A stretch of DNA of 64,000 nt from GCA-2746365 sp963711255 (GTDB lineage: Bacteria > Pseudomonadota > Gammaproteobacteria > SZUA-229). A program made the position numbers and the translations under genes. This document shows, in pieces, positions 10,755-19,500 of this stretch (within the stretch, counting starts at the first letter, position 1; the number at the start of each line of letters is the position of its first letter). The stretch spans positions 186,001 through 250,000 of the forward strand of contig CAVQDO010000008.1 of the NCBI GenBank assembly GCA_963711255.1, read 5' to 3'. Under the pieces are notes generated by a model. That model saw only the letters and a list, made by a program, of their open reading frames with translations, ran no database searches and was not told the origin of the DNA.

Positions 10755-12738
10755 TTATTTACCTGCACAAACATTCTGTTCACTACTATTAATGTAAGGC
10801 GCCTGCGGACACTGCACAAAGCGCAGACGTGTTCCTTTTGGCGCCAGCTGATCAGCGCGAATATTTACCGGCGCATTATTAATCGTGCCGAGAATTTGCC
10901 CTGCTTCATGCAGACCTAAAAACGCAATCATGTCATCCTGGTCAACACCATCGCCGGAGACACCGATACCGCCGACCAGTTTATTACCGCGATAAACCGG
11001 TACGCTGCCCGGGAAAAATCTGTATACCATTAGCAAGCCGTGAAAGTGTCGTACAGTTTTTCGGCGTATCAGCAGCTACACCGTTACTGATGACATGTAC
11101 CACGTGTTCAATGATGCGATTCATCACCAGGTCCAGTTGCAGGCCGTCACTAAACGGGCTCCAGTCGTTTATCGGTTTACTGAATGGACCGTGTTCTGCA
11201 GTAATTACGCCGTCTGGATAATAAGGCCGCGACAGGTTACCGCCAGAGCGGTCGGCAAAGGCATAAGCGCCGTCTGTCAGGGCAGCAGGCAAGCCAGTGA
11301 AATTCTGCAGCGCTGAAACATAATCGGCCATGCTTATTGTTGTGCCACTGGGGCTTGCATCCGGATTCAAATAAACCGTGTCCGGTGCGGAAGATAAATC
11401 TGCCGCTGCATTTGCGCTGGAAAAGAAGGTCGCGGTACGTGCTTTTTGCAAGGATACATCGGTGCCAAATAACGGGCCATCGCGGGTTCGTGCAAGCCCT
11501 AGAATGGCACCATCAGTATCAACCACAGAAATAGTCACCCTGGCCGGACTGCCGAGCGGACGTCTGATTTGTGCGCGTGTGCGATTGGCTACTGCCAGTG
11601 CACTGCTGATTAGCTGTGTAACCTCTGCGGCTGAAAGATCAGCTGAATTAACGGTACTGTCTATTGGCGGAAAGCGTTCAACATTACTGTCATCTACCAG
11701 CACAAAAGCATCCAGGCCCGGGAACCTCGTCGTATCAGCCCGTATACCTGAATCGCTTTGTGAGAAAACCTTGCCGGTAATAACAGCGCCATCAGTATAG
11801 GAAGTAACACTCTGTAGATTTCCCTGTGTGCCGTTAATGCTGGCGAAGTCTGCAGCCATTAATGGATCACTGCCCAGGTCGGCGAACCAGACATCTGAAA
11901 AACGGGCAATTTTCCCATCGAGGGTAATACGTTCGCGTCTATCCAGCGGTGCAGCAAAACCATAACTGCCGGCGACTGCAATCAGCTCATCAATATTACG
12001 GTCGCGATCAGTAATACTTAAATCCAGTCCGTAAACACCATCGGCGATCACACCGATACCGCCAACCGGTGTGCCGTTTTTATATAAAGGAAAACCACCA
12101 AGGTCTGCTGACAGCCCCAGTGGTGAACGATGCGGACCGGCACCCGCACCGGTAGTAAAACGGGTATTTAAATCAGAGCACGGCAGGTTACTAAACTGAA
12201 CACCAAACAATGGTCCGCTGGGCTGACCGATTTCCCCGGGGTTAAATGACTGTTGCACAATCTGGCTTGCCGTTCGCGTACTAAAAGCATTACCTTCGGA
12301 TGACAGATAAGCACCGGTCACGGCTTTTGATATCGCAGCCAACGTGTCGGGGATTACTTCTATAGACTCCAGCCCTCCGGTGACACTTCGTCCCGAACTA
12401 ATAGTCACTTCGGTATCGGCATTGTTCATACGAAACACGGCGAGAACATTACCAACCCTGTCAACAACGGCAATGGTTGCATCTGCACCCTGCGCACTGG
12501 CTTCAGCAACAGCCCGCGCAATTACCTGTTGCACATCAGCCACCGTCAGAAAACTGCTGGCGTCGACACAGAAACCATCACAAGGCGCAGCACCCGCACC
12601 GCTGCCGTCATCAGCCGGCTGGTCACCCTTGTCGCAGGATAACAGTGCGGCGCTGAATATGGTGACACAAATAATAAACCAGGTTCGTTGAAAACCCGCT
12701 TTAACTAAACAGTATTTACTGGCAGCAGGTGTCATCAT
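10755..12738 (-). CDS. Lipoprotein with two GlcG/HbpS-like (heme-binding) domains, one frameshift
   Basis: A lipoprotein signal (ICVTIFSAALLSC, lipobox Cys) is followed by two GlcG/DUF336-type domains. Domain one begins around LTVADVQQVIARAVAEA and ends in GGIGVIADGVYGLD. Domain two begins LSAAEVTQLISSALAVANR and ends GGIGVSGDGVDQDD. The main frame stops at 10984, just after the sequence IFPG. Deleting one base of the A5 run at 11014-11018 restores IFPGSVPVYRGNKLVGGIGV and carries the frame to 10755, giving 660 residues. The ATG at 12738 is chosen because it is 4 bp after the upstream stop and leads straight into the lipoprotein signal. HbpS/GlcG domains can bind heme, so a role in the same electron path or in heme delivery is inferred. 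Confidence 0.75.
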
Positions 12739-12742
12739 AATA

Positions 12743-14454
12743 TTATTCACGCTTACCCAGCAGCACAGCACCCGGAGTATGGAATGCATGGCAGCTAACG
12801 CAACCGGACTGAAGTTTATTTTTATCGTTGGCGCCACCATGACAGTCGCGACAAACCTTTATGCCCGGCAAAATGACATCCTCACTTTGTTTAGAAACAT
12901 CGGCGTCATGGCAGTCCCTGCAATCCGTTGCAGTATGGCTTTCATGATCAAAGTCACCCCTGGTAAACCAGCGCTGCGATGTGCGCACTTCGGGAACACG
13001 CCAGCCTGAGTTCTCAGCATCGTCCTTTTCAACCTTGTGGCAAAGGCCGCAGGCAAGAAATTCGATTACTTCTTCTTTAACATCAGCCGCTTTTTCTTTT
13101 GCCCATGCCAGTGCCGTTCTACGCTGAACCGGCGTTAACTCTTTTCCGGGAATACGCCGCTGCAGTGATGATACCGGGCAATGTTGTAGCTGCCATCCTG
13201 ATAGTCTCCACGTAATGCCACATAGGCATAGTATTCATCCAGCGTTGCACTTAAGGCATCAAGGTTACTGTGCGGCAGCTCTCTATCGGGCGAATTAATA
13301 TCAAAAGTTAAACGATGGCAGGACTGGCAATCTTTTTCAAATTCAATGGGCAGCATGTAACGTCCGCTGGCATCGGTCTGATGGCATGCAGAACATTGCA
13401 AAACCCGGTTGCCTGTCGGGCTTTCCAGTCCATTAACATCAAGATGCACATCATGCGGAAACTTTAGAGCGGTTTCATGCTGTATGTTTTTTTCATTTAA
13501 TGAAACACGTTGCCACTGCCTGTTATCCTGGCTATTTTTATTTTCTTCCTGCGACGATAAAGTTAAATCACCGGTAAATATTAATGGCCTGAATTCAGAA
13601 TGCTGTTCACTAAAATCAGAGATATTCTCCAGATCGGTCTCAACCCGGTTGCGCAGATCAGCATGACAGTCCGCGCATAAAAACTGGTCGCGGCGAATCA
13701 GGAACGCTGTGCCATTGTGTTCTTTATGGCAGCTTTCACATGAAACGTCCTGCAATGCATGCAAATCAAAAAATTGCGGATCAGCGTGTACCGTTGTATT
13801 CGCATGACACTCGACACAGGCTCTGTCCGGTACCGCTTCGAAGGCTTTCAAATGACAGTTATTACAGTCCTTGCCAAAGTGTTTATGCGGTGCGCTTATC
13901 TCCCCGCTTTGCCAGGCACCGTCATCCGGTATTAATGATGACTCTCGCTGCTGATTAGCAAAGTCTTTATCAAAATAGCCTGCCAGGGGAAAAGCGAGAA
14001 ACACTATTAATACCAGTAAAAAACCCACCCATGAACCGCGGCGTTTGCTTATCCAGGTGTCTTCCAGTGTTAATGCCAGTAATGACTCACTTTGTTGCTC
14101 GACTACATCTTCAGCAATTTTCTCGACCGTAATATCAAAATCAAAACCATCGTTATTTTGCTCGACAACAATGCTGTAAGGACCAATCTGAAATTCACCC
14201 CGTCCTTTCAGCGACCCGCTTTGTGAAAAACGGCCATGAATATGTACGCCCGCTGTTGTCAGTGAACTTATGCCGATAATACCCTTGTTAGAAAGGGTGA
14301 GTTTTGCATGTCGATATGCCACACCCAGGTCAGATAAAAAGATATCCTGGTCTGTTGCGCGGCCTATGCTGATGACCTGCTTATCAACGATCAGTTCATT
14401 CTGTACCTGCAACCCCTTGCGACGGCGGCTAATATGTCGGATACGTGTTTTCAT
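12743..14454 (-). CDS. FHA domain - transmembrane - decaheme cytochrome c fusion, one frameshift
   Basis: Residues ~20-100 form an FHA domain (ISIGRATDQDIFLSD, then HAKLTLSNKG), facing the cytoplasm. A membrane helix follows near 147-167 (GSWVGFLLVLIVFLAFPLAGY), then a periplasmic part with hemes CNNCH, CVECH, CESCH, CADCH, CSACH and CQSCH. The frame stops at 13135. One missing C in the CCC run near 13165 is all that is needed to continue through QRRIPGKELTPVQRR to four more sites, CGLCH, CRDCH, CRDCH and CVSCH, ending at 12743. That gives ten sites in 570 residues. FHA domains bind phosphothreonine, so this could tie kinase signalling to a periplasmic heme wire. It lies 12 bp after the cytochrome-b-like gene. 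Confidence 0.8.
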
Positions 14455-14466
14455 AATATTTTTTAA

Positions 14467-15357
14467 CTACCAGTAAAAAAACACGGAAATAATGTGAACA
14501 TTAAGCGCTGCCAGCAAGGCAAATGAAAACGGCACATGTATATAAAGCCATAAATCCATGTAGGCCTTGTATTGCAGGTCGCGGCGAAGCTGAATCAGCA
14601 GCTTTTCTTTCTGCCCTATCAGCAGATCAGTTAACTGCCTGAGCTGTTCACTGGTATCTTCCCTGCCGTGCGCAATACGGCTCGCCATAAATGCCATGGT
14701 GCTATCGGCATCACCATCCTGCATATTTTTCTGTTCAATTTTTGCCTGCTGTACCAGGCCCTCAAGACTAGCTTTTTTATGGCTGCCAAAAAGTATCGGC
14801 AATACGCCGCCGCCCACTCGGGTACGGCGAATACTGTTTAATACCTTTTCATGTGTATCGTCACTGATTTCACTGGCAATGGTCAAAGCCTGGCGATCAA
14901 TTTCCTTAATTTGCCGTAACAGGGAATCAGGCACAGATTCCCCGCGGTTATCCGTCATTAATCGAGGATAATGTAAATAACAAAAAACACCGTATATACC
15001 ACTGACAATGACGATTATCATTAACACATAGGCCAGTGTATGTACGTTCATGCCAAATTGAAAACCGCTATGCAATGTCGATAGTATGATTAATGACAGC
15101 CCCAGATAGACATGAGCAGACAGCCAGCCGGCAACCGTACCCATGGTTGATTTATAACGGCGTTTACGAATACCAAACCACATTAACCAGGCAATAAGCA
15201 AGGCGGAGATGGTGCCCAGCGTGTAACCAAGTACTGTGCCGCCATTGGCAGGCATTACCGGTTCATCAATAACATAGGCAATAATAGCGCCCAGGCTAAG
15301 CAATAAACTGATCCATAAATAGCGTGAGCCGCGGTAACTGAGGATTGACTTATGCAT
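14467..15357 (-). CDS. Membrane protein with two His-x13-His pairs, probable diheme cytochrome b
   Basis: A 296-residue inner-membrane protein. Hydrophobic segments lie near residues 12-30, 42-62, 80-97, 105-127 and 272-294, with a charged cytoplasmic-type stretch (about 130-265) between the last two. His82 and His96 sit in adjoining hydrophobic sequence, and so do His274 and His288. Each pair is 14 residues apart, the spacing used by bis-His heme pairs in cytochrome b and ferric-reductase-type proteins. His106 is also in a helix. No family name can be given with certainty. Its ATG overlaps the stop of the Fe-S flavoprotein gene by one base, which suggests the two proteins work as a complex passing electrons into or across the membrane. 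Confidence 0.7.
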   Translation of the reverse strand: MHKSILSYRGSRYLWISLLLSLGAIIAYVIDEPVMPANGGTVLGYTLGTISALLIAWLMWFGIRKRRYKSTMGTVAGWLSAHVYLGLSLIILSTLHSGFQFGMNVHTLAYVLMIIVIVSGIYGVFCYLHYPRLMTDNRGESVPDSLLRQIKEIDRQALTIASEISDDTHEKVLNSIRRTRVGGGVLPILFGSHKKASLEGLVQQAKIEQKNMQDGDADSTMAFMASRIAHGREDTSEQLRQLTDLLIGQKEKLLIQLRRDLQYKAYMDLWLYIHVPFSFALLAALNVHIISVFFYW

Positions 15358-17783
15358 TAGCCTCTACTCGCATAGCCCGGCAACTGGTCCGGCTTGATTC
15401 TAATGGCTGCACCGGTTGGGCATGCCCTGACGCAGGCAGCGCCACCGGCAAGGTCTTTGCACATATCACACTTCACCGCTTTTTTTATCGCATCAGGATC
15501 TTTTATCTTTTCAATACTGCTGGCACGTCCGGGACCGGGACCAAGCCCGAACAGTAACCATGGGATCAGGCCGGGTTTTTTCGGTGGCTTCACGGCCATC
15601 TGGATAACACCGTAAGGGCAGTTTCGCTGGCAGTTACCGCAGCCAATGCAGTTATCACTGACAAATACTTCACCATCGGGTGCACGTTTTATCGCATCCG
15701 GTGGACAATCTTTCATACAGTGTGGATGCTCACAGTGACGACATGACGTCGGCACATGAATAGAGGCGTAGGTCGGCCCGGCTTCGCGATCGAGCCGCGA
15801 GGTACCATCGTGTGTTTCTGCGCAGGCTTTTTCACAATTATCACAGCGTACACATAACGATTCGTCAATTAATAAGACGTCAGTCGCTTCACCCACACCC
15901 TGGCTGACCAGAAATGAAATAATGCCTCGACCGCCATGCTGCTGCAGCATCAGGTTCTTGGAGACACGTTGTTTATATTCAGCTTCAACCTTTGTTTTTA
16001 GTGCTGCATCCTGCTCAATTAAATAATTGAAAGCTTCCGCATTTAACTCAATGGTTTCTGTCGCCGTAGCTGCCTTTACCGTTGCACTTCGTCGGCTCTT
16101 GCCCATAATGCCCATTTCGCCAACGTAGTTACCGGCAGGTAAATACGACATAACAATTTCCTGTTCACCAATCTGTCTTGAAATAGTCACCGAGCCTTTT
16201 CGGATGACATGAAAACTTTCTGCCTCATCTCCCTCATGAAACAGTTCTTCACCAGCCTTGAACTTACTTAAATGGGCTGACTTCGCCACCTTAACCAGGT
16301 CTTCCGCCGGTGTTGTTGGCGCGAAACGTGTTTGCAGGGTACGAACGATGAAGGCTTCATCGATGGTACGTTTTACCGATTCGACGGAACCGATTAACTT
16401 GTTCATTAAACGCCGCGGTGTCTCGATTAACACGCAGCCACTTGCAGCGCGTATTGAAGCAGATCGACGGCGGCCGGATAACAGGCTCATTTCACCAAAA
16501 AACTGCCCGGCTTTTAAAGTGATAACTTTATCCGCGTCATCCTCATCAGTTTCGATATAAACCGTACCGGCAACGATGCTGTAAAAACTGTTGGTGTAAT
16601 CATTTTTGCGAAAAATATATTCACCAGCTTCAGGCACCCGGATATCACTGTCCAGCATTGCTTCCCTTAGTTGCAGCGTAGTCAACCCGGAAAACAGGGG
16701 CACCTGTTTTTTAATGGCTTTTAACGCCTGGCTAACAGAAGGCTTATTTTTTATCCTGTCAAATTTTGCCTGTAATAAAGGCTCATCAGCCGGTTCCAGT
16801 GCATTGCCTTCGATGTATTCAACAACCTCGTACCCCTGGTTCATACATTGCTTGATTAAGGGATAGCCGCCTAGCGCACCAATAATATAAATACCGGGCA
16901 CATTGGTTTCATACTGGTCACTAAGTTCTGGTATAGCCTCACGTTCTTTACCAGGGAAAACAATACCGCAGGATTCAATAAACGGGCGTGGCGGGATAGC
17001 ACCCAGGCGGGCAATAATTCTGTCGCAGGGCACCCTGGCTTCACCATCCGGTGTATTTAAAACCAGCTCTGCTTTATTTTCATCAGCATCAGAAAGCGCA
17101 TCAATTTGTACCGAATCAGCACCATAAAAACACTCGATCTCACCTTTTTCTATTTTTGCCAGAATGGCATTGTTGTTCGCTTCCTTGGCGCGCTCAAACT
17201 CCATGCCCCGGTTAACCATGTAGACAGTATTATGGCCACACAGGGCCAGCGCATTTTCAATACCGGCATCGCCGCCGCCAATAACAACTATATGTTCATC
17301 TTCGTATTCGTCAGGGTCATCCAGTGTGTATTGAACGATAGAGGGCTTATCAATAGTTGACTGTTCACCCGGCACCCCGAGCATGCGCGGGTTTCCCTGC
17401 ACACCGATAGCCAGCACACTCGCTTCTGCTGTTATGCTTTCACCGCTTTTTAATTTAATTTCAAAATTGCCGTTGCTGCCGTTTATGGCGACGACTTCAG
17501 CGTTGAATTTTAGATTTACCGCATGCCCGGTTATACCCTGCTGCCAGCTATCCAGAACTTCCTCACGCTTGCCGGCATTAAATGTAATAGCACTACGCAG
17601 CGGCAAGATACGCGGCTCATTCATTACGTGCTTGCCTTTTTGATAGTGGTAAATGGTGTTGCAAATATGGGGTTCGGCTTCCAGCAGTATATGTGAAATG
17701 CCTTTTTCAGCCGCACGTGATGCCGCACTCAAACCACCGGGGCCTGAACCTATTACAGCAATGCGAAATGTTGAAACTGCCAT
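15357..17783 (-). CDS. FAD/NAD(P)-binding, dual cNMP-binding and 4x[4Fe-4S] oxidoreductase
   Basis: An 808-residue cytoplasmic fusion, first gene of the operon. Residues ~8-320 are a pyridine-nucleotide disulfide-oxidoreductase-type flavoprotein: FAD motif GSGPGG at 12-17, NAD(P) motif VIGGGDAGIENAL, late IYIIGALGGYP. Two cyclic-nucleotide-binding folds follow, each keeping the phosphate-cassette pattern (FGEMSLLSGRRRSAS and VGEMGIMGKSRRSAT) with its Arg. The last ~170 residues are a four-cluster ferredoxin module: CVRCDNCEKAC, CRHCEHPHCMKDCP, CIGCGNCQRNCP and CDMCK..CVRACP. It probably moves electrons between NAD(P)H and the membrane cytochrome b, gated by a nucleotide. The ligand and the direction are unknown. 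Confidence 0.85.
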   Translation of the reverse strand: MAVSTFRIAVIGSGPGGLSAASRAAEKGISHILLEAEPHICNTIYHYQKGKHVMNEPRILPLRSAITFNAGKREEVLDSWQQGITGHAVNLKFNAEVVAINGSNGNFEIKLKSGESITAEASVLAIGVQGNPRMLGVPGEQSTIDKPSIVQYTLDDPDEYEDEHIVVIGGGDAGIENALALCGHNTVYMVNRGMEFERAKEANNNAILAKIEKGEIECFYGADSVQIDALSDADENKAELVLNTPDGEARVPCDRIIARLGAIPPRPFIESCGIVFPGKEREAIPELSDQYETNVPGIYIIGALGGYPLIKQCMNQGYEVVEYIEGNALEPADEPLLQAKFDRIKNKPSVSQALKAIKKQVPLFSGLTTLQLREAMLDSDIRVPEAGEYIFRKNDYTNSFYSIVAGTVYIETDEDDADKVITLKAGQFFGEMSLLSGRRRSASIRAASGCVLIETPRRLMNKLIGSVESVKRTIDEAFIVRTLQTRFAPTTPAEDLVKVAKSAHLSKFKAGEELFHEGDEAESFHVIRKGSVTISRQIGEQEIVMSYLPAGNYVGEMGIMGKSRRSATVKAATATETIELNAEAFNYLIEQDAALKTKVEAEYKQRVSKNLMLQQHGGRGIISFLVSQGVGEATDVLLIDESLCVRCDNCEKACAETHDGTSRLDREAGPTYASIHVPTSCRHCEHPHCMKDCPPDAIKRAPDGEVFVSDNCIGCGNCQRNCPYGVIQMAVKPPKKPGLIPWLLFGLGPGPGRASSIEKIKDPDAIKKAVKCDMCKDLAGGAACVRACPTGAAIRIKPDQLPGYASRG

Positions 17784-18020
17784 GTATTTTATTTTTGTTA
17801 TTTAGACGAACACCTGCAACACTTAATCAGCTTCATCCGTAGCAGGATGACTGCATTATCACACATTAATAATTAATTATTCGATTTAATTTCATTAAGA
17901 TACAGAACATTTGTTTGTTTTATAACCAAGCAAAAAGTAATTGTGTAAAAACCCACAATATTATTCATTTTTCACAAAGTCACTGCTAATGATCGCTAGC
18001 AAAACTTTTTAAAAAGGCAT

Positions 18021-18045
18021 AAAAAAAGCAACCCGAAGGTTGCTT
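18021..18045 (-). terminator. Rho-independent terminator of apbC
   Basis: Read on the minus strand, the stem AGCAACC/GGTTGCT closes a TTCG tetraloop and is followed by seven T. It starts 25 bp past the apbC stop and separates apbC from the cytochrome operon downstream. Confidence 0.88.
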
Positions 18046-18069
18046 CTTTCGAAAGATTCTAGAATAAAA

Positions 18070-19158
18070 TTAATTATTCTGAATAACAATATTCGGGAAC
18101 TTGGCCGAATAATCTTTAGCTTTCAGCGATAACTTGGCAGCTGTTCGGCGTGCAATTTCACGGTACAGCATTGAAGCCTTGCCATCAGGGTCATCAGCAA
18201 CAGAAGGATGACCTTCATCTGCATTAATGCGAATATTAATATCCAGTGGCAAAGCACCAAGAAAATCTACATTGTGCATATCGCACATTTTCTCACCACC
18301 GCCTTTACCAAAGATGTGTTCAGCGTGACCGCACTCGGTACAGATGTGAATACTCATGTTCTCAACAACACCCAGCACAGGCACTTCAACCTTTTCAAAC
18401 ATCTTCAGGCCTTTACGTGCATCCAGCAAGGCAATGTCCTGTGGCGTGGTTACGATAACCGCACCACTAACCGGCACTTTTTGCGCCAGTGTTAATTGCA
18501 CATCACCGGTACCCGGCGGTAAATCAATAATCAGGTAATCCAGAGACTTCCAGCGGGTATCACGCAACAGCTGTTCTAAAGCCTGGGTAACCATCGGGCC
18601 ACGCCAGATCATCGGTGTTTCTTCATCGATCATGAAACCAATCGACATAGCCTGCAGGCCATGACCACCCATCGGTTCAAGTGACTTACCGTCAGACGAC
18701 TCAGGCTTGCCTTCAATACCTAACATACGAGGAATACTTGGGCCGTAAATATCCGCGTCCAGTATGCCAACACGTGCACCTTCCTTTTGCAGTGCCAGTG
18801 CCAGGTTAACCGAAGTTGTGGATTTACCCACACCACCCTTACCTGATGCTACCGCGATAACGTTTTTAATACCTTCCAGCGGGTTCATGCCACCCTGTAC
18901 AGAGTGGCTGCCGATTTCATAAGTAACGTTAACTTCGGCTGAAGTAACCCCTTCAACGGCTTCAACAATGGCTTTTAATTCAGCTGATAACTGATCTATA
19001 TAGCCGTGTGCCGGATAACCCAGCACTATCTTGACCTTCACATTACCGCCTTCAATAGCGATATCTTTTACCACACCTGCAGTGACCGGATCTTTCTCAA
19101 GATATGGATCAGTAAACTGTTTCAGGGCTGATTCAACTTGTTCTTTGGTTACGCTCAT
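18070..19158 (-). CDS. apbC: Mrp/ApbC/NBP35 family iron-sulfur carrier ATPase
   Basis: A 362-residue cytoplasmic P-loop protein that carries and delivers [4Fe-4S] clusters. It has an N-terminal MIP18/DUF59 domain (~1-90), the deviant Walker A GKGGVGKSTTS at ~106-116, DADIYGPSIPRML, the switch motif YLIIDLPPGTGD and the paired cysteines CTECG that bind the transferred cluster. The start is supported by a GGAG ribosome site. The gene is divergent from metG, as in many gammaproteobacteria. A cluster carrier next to the Rnf genes and a large Fe-S/heme operon fits the iron-sulfur demand of both. Confidence 0.95.
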   Translation of the reverse strand: MSVTKEQVESALKQFTDPYLEKDPVTAGVVKDIAIEGGNVKVKIVLGYPAHGYIDQLSAELKAIVEAVEGVTSAEVNVTYEIGSHSVQGGMNPLEGIKNVIAVASGKGGVGKSTTSVNLALALQKEGARVGILDADIYGPSIPRMLGIEGKPESSDGKSLEPMGGHGLQAMSIGFMIDEETPMIWRGPMVTQALEQLLRDTRWKSLDYLIIDLPPGTGDVQLTLAQKVPVSGAVIVTTPQDIALLDARKGLKMFEKVEVPVLGVVENMSIHICTECGHAEHIFGKGGGEKMCDMHNVDFLGALPLDINIRINADEGHPSVADDPDGKASMLYREIARRTAAKLSLKAKDYSAKFPNIVIQNN

Positions 19159-19500
19159 GGCGAAAACTCCACAACTGATAATTTTGACTGGCGCGCATTT
19201 TACATGAATAAACCACTGATTTAACCTTACATTTAGCGCGTAGGACTAGCCATTTGTAGATAGATAAATCACTTTTTCATGAAAACTCATGAAAATAACC
19301 GCAACAGAGTAAAATTGCTCCACCTACTCCTTCGGATAGTAACACAGGCAGACAGCAAACCCTGCACAGACCTGCAGTCATGCCGCAAAAGCACATGACC
19401 GCTACGGGTTTTTCGTGCATTAAATCCAGCAAAATGCTAAATTGTGCGCCCTTTGCTCATGCTGAGCAGCAACCGATAAAATCACGAAATTCTGCATAAC
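19159..19500. other. Divergent apbC/metG intergenic region
   Basis: 342 bp carrying the promoters of two divergent genes. A small palindrome TTTTCATGAAAA lies near 19273, and the apbC ribosome site (GGAG) is at the left edge. No convincing -35/-10 pair, riboswitch or small ORF was found. Confidence 0.5.
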
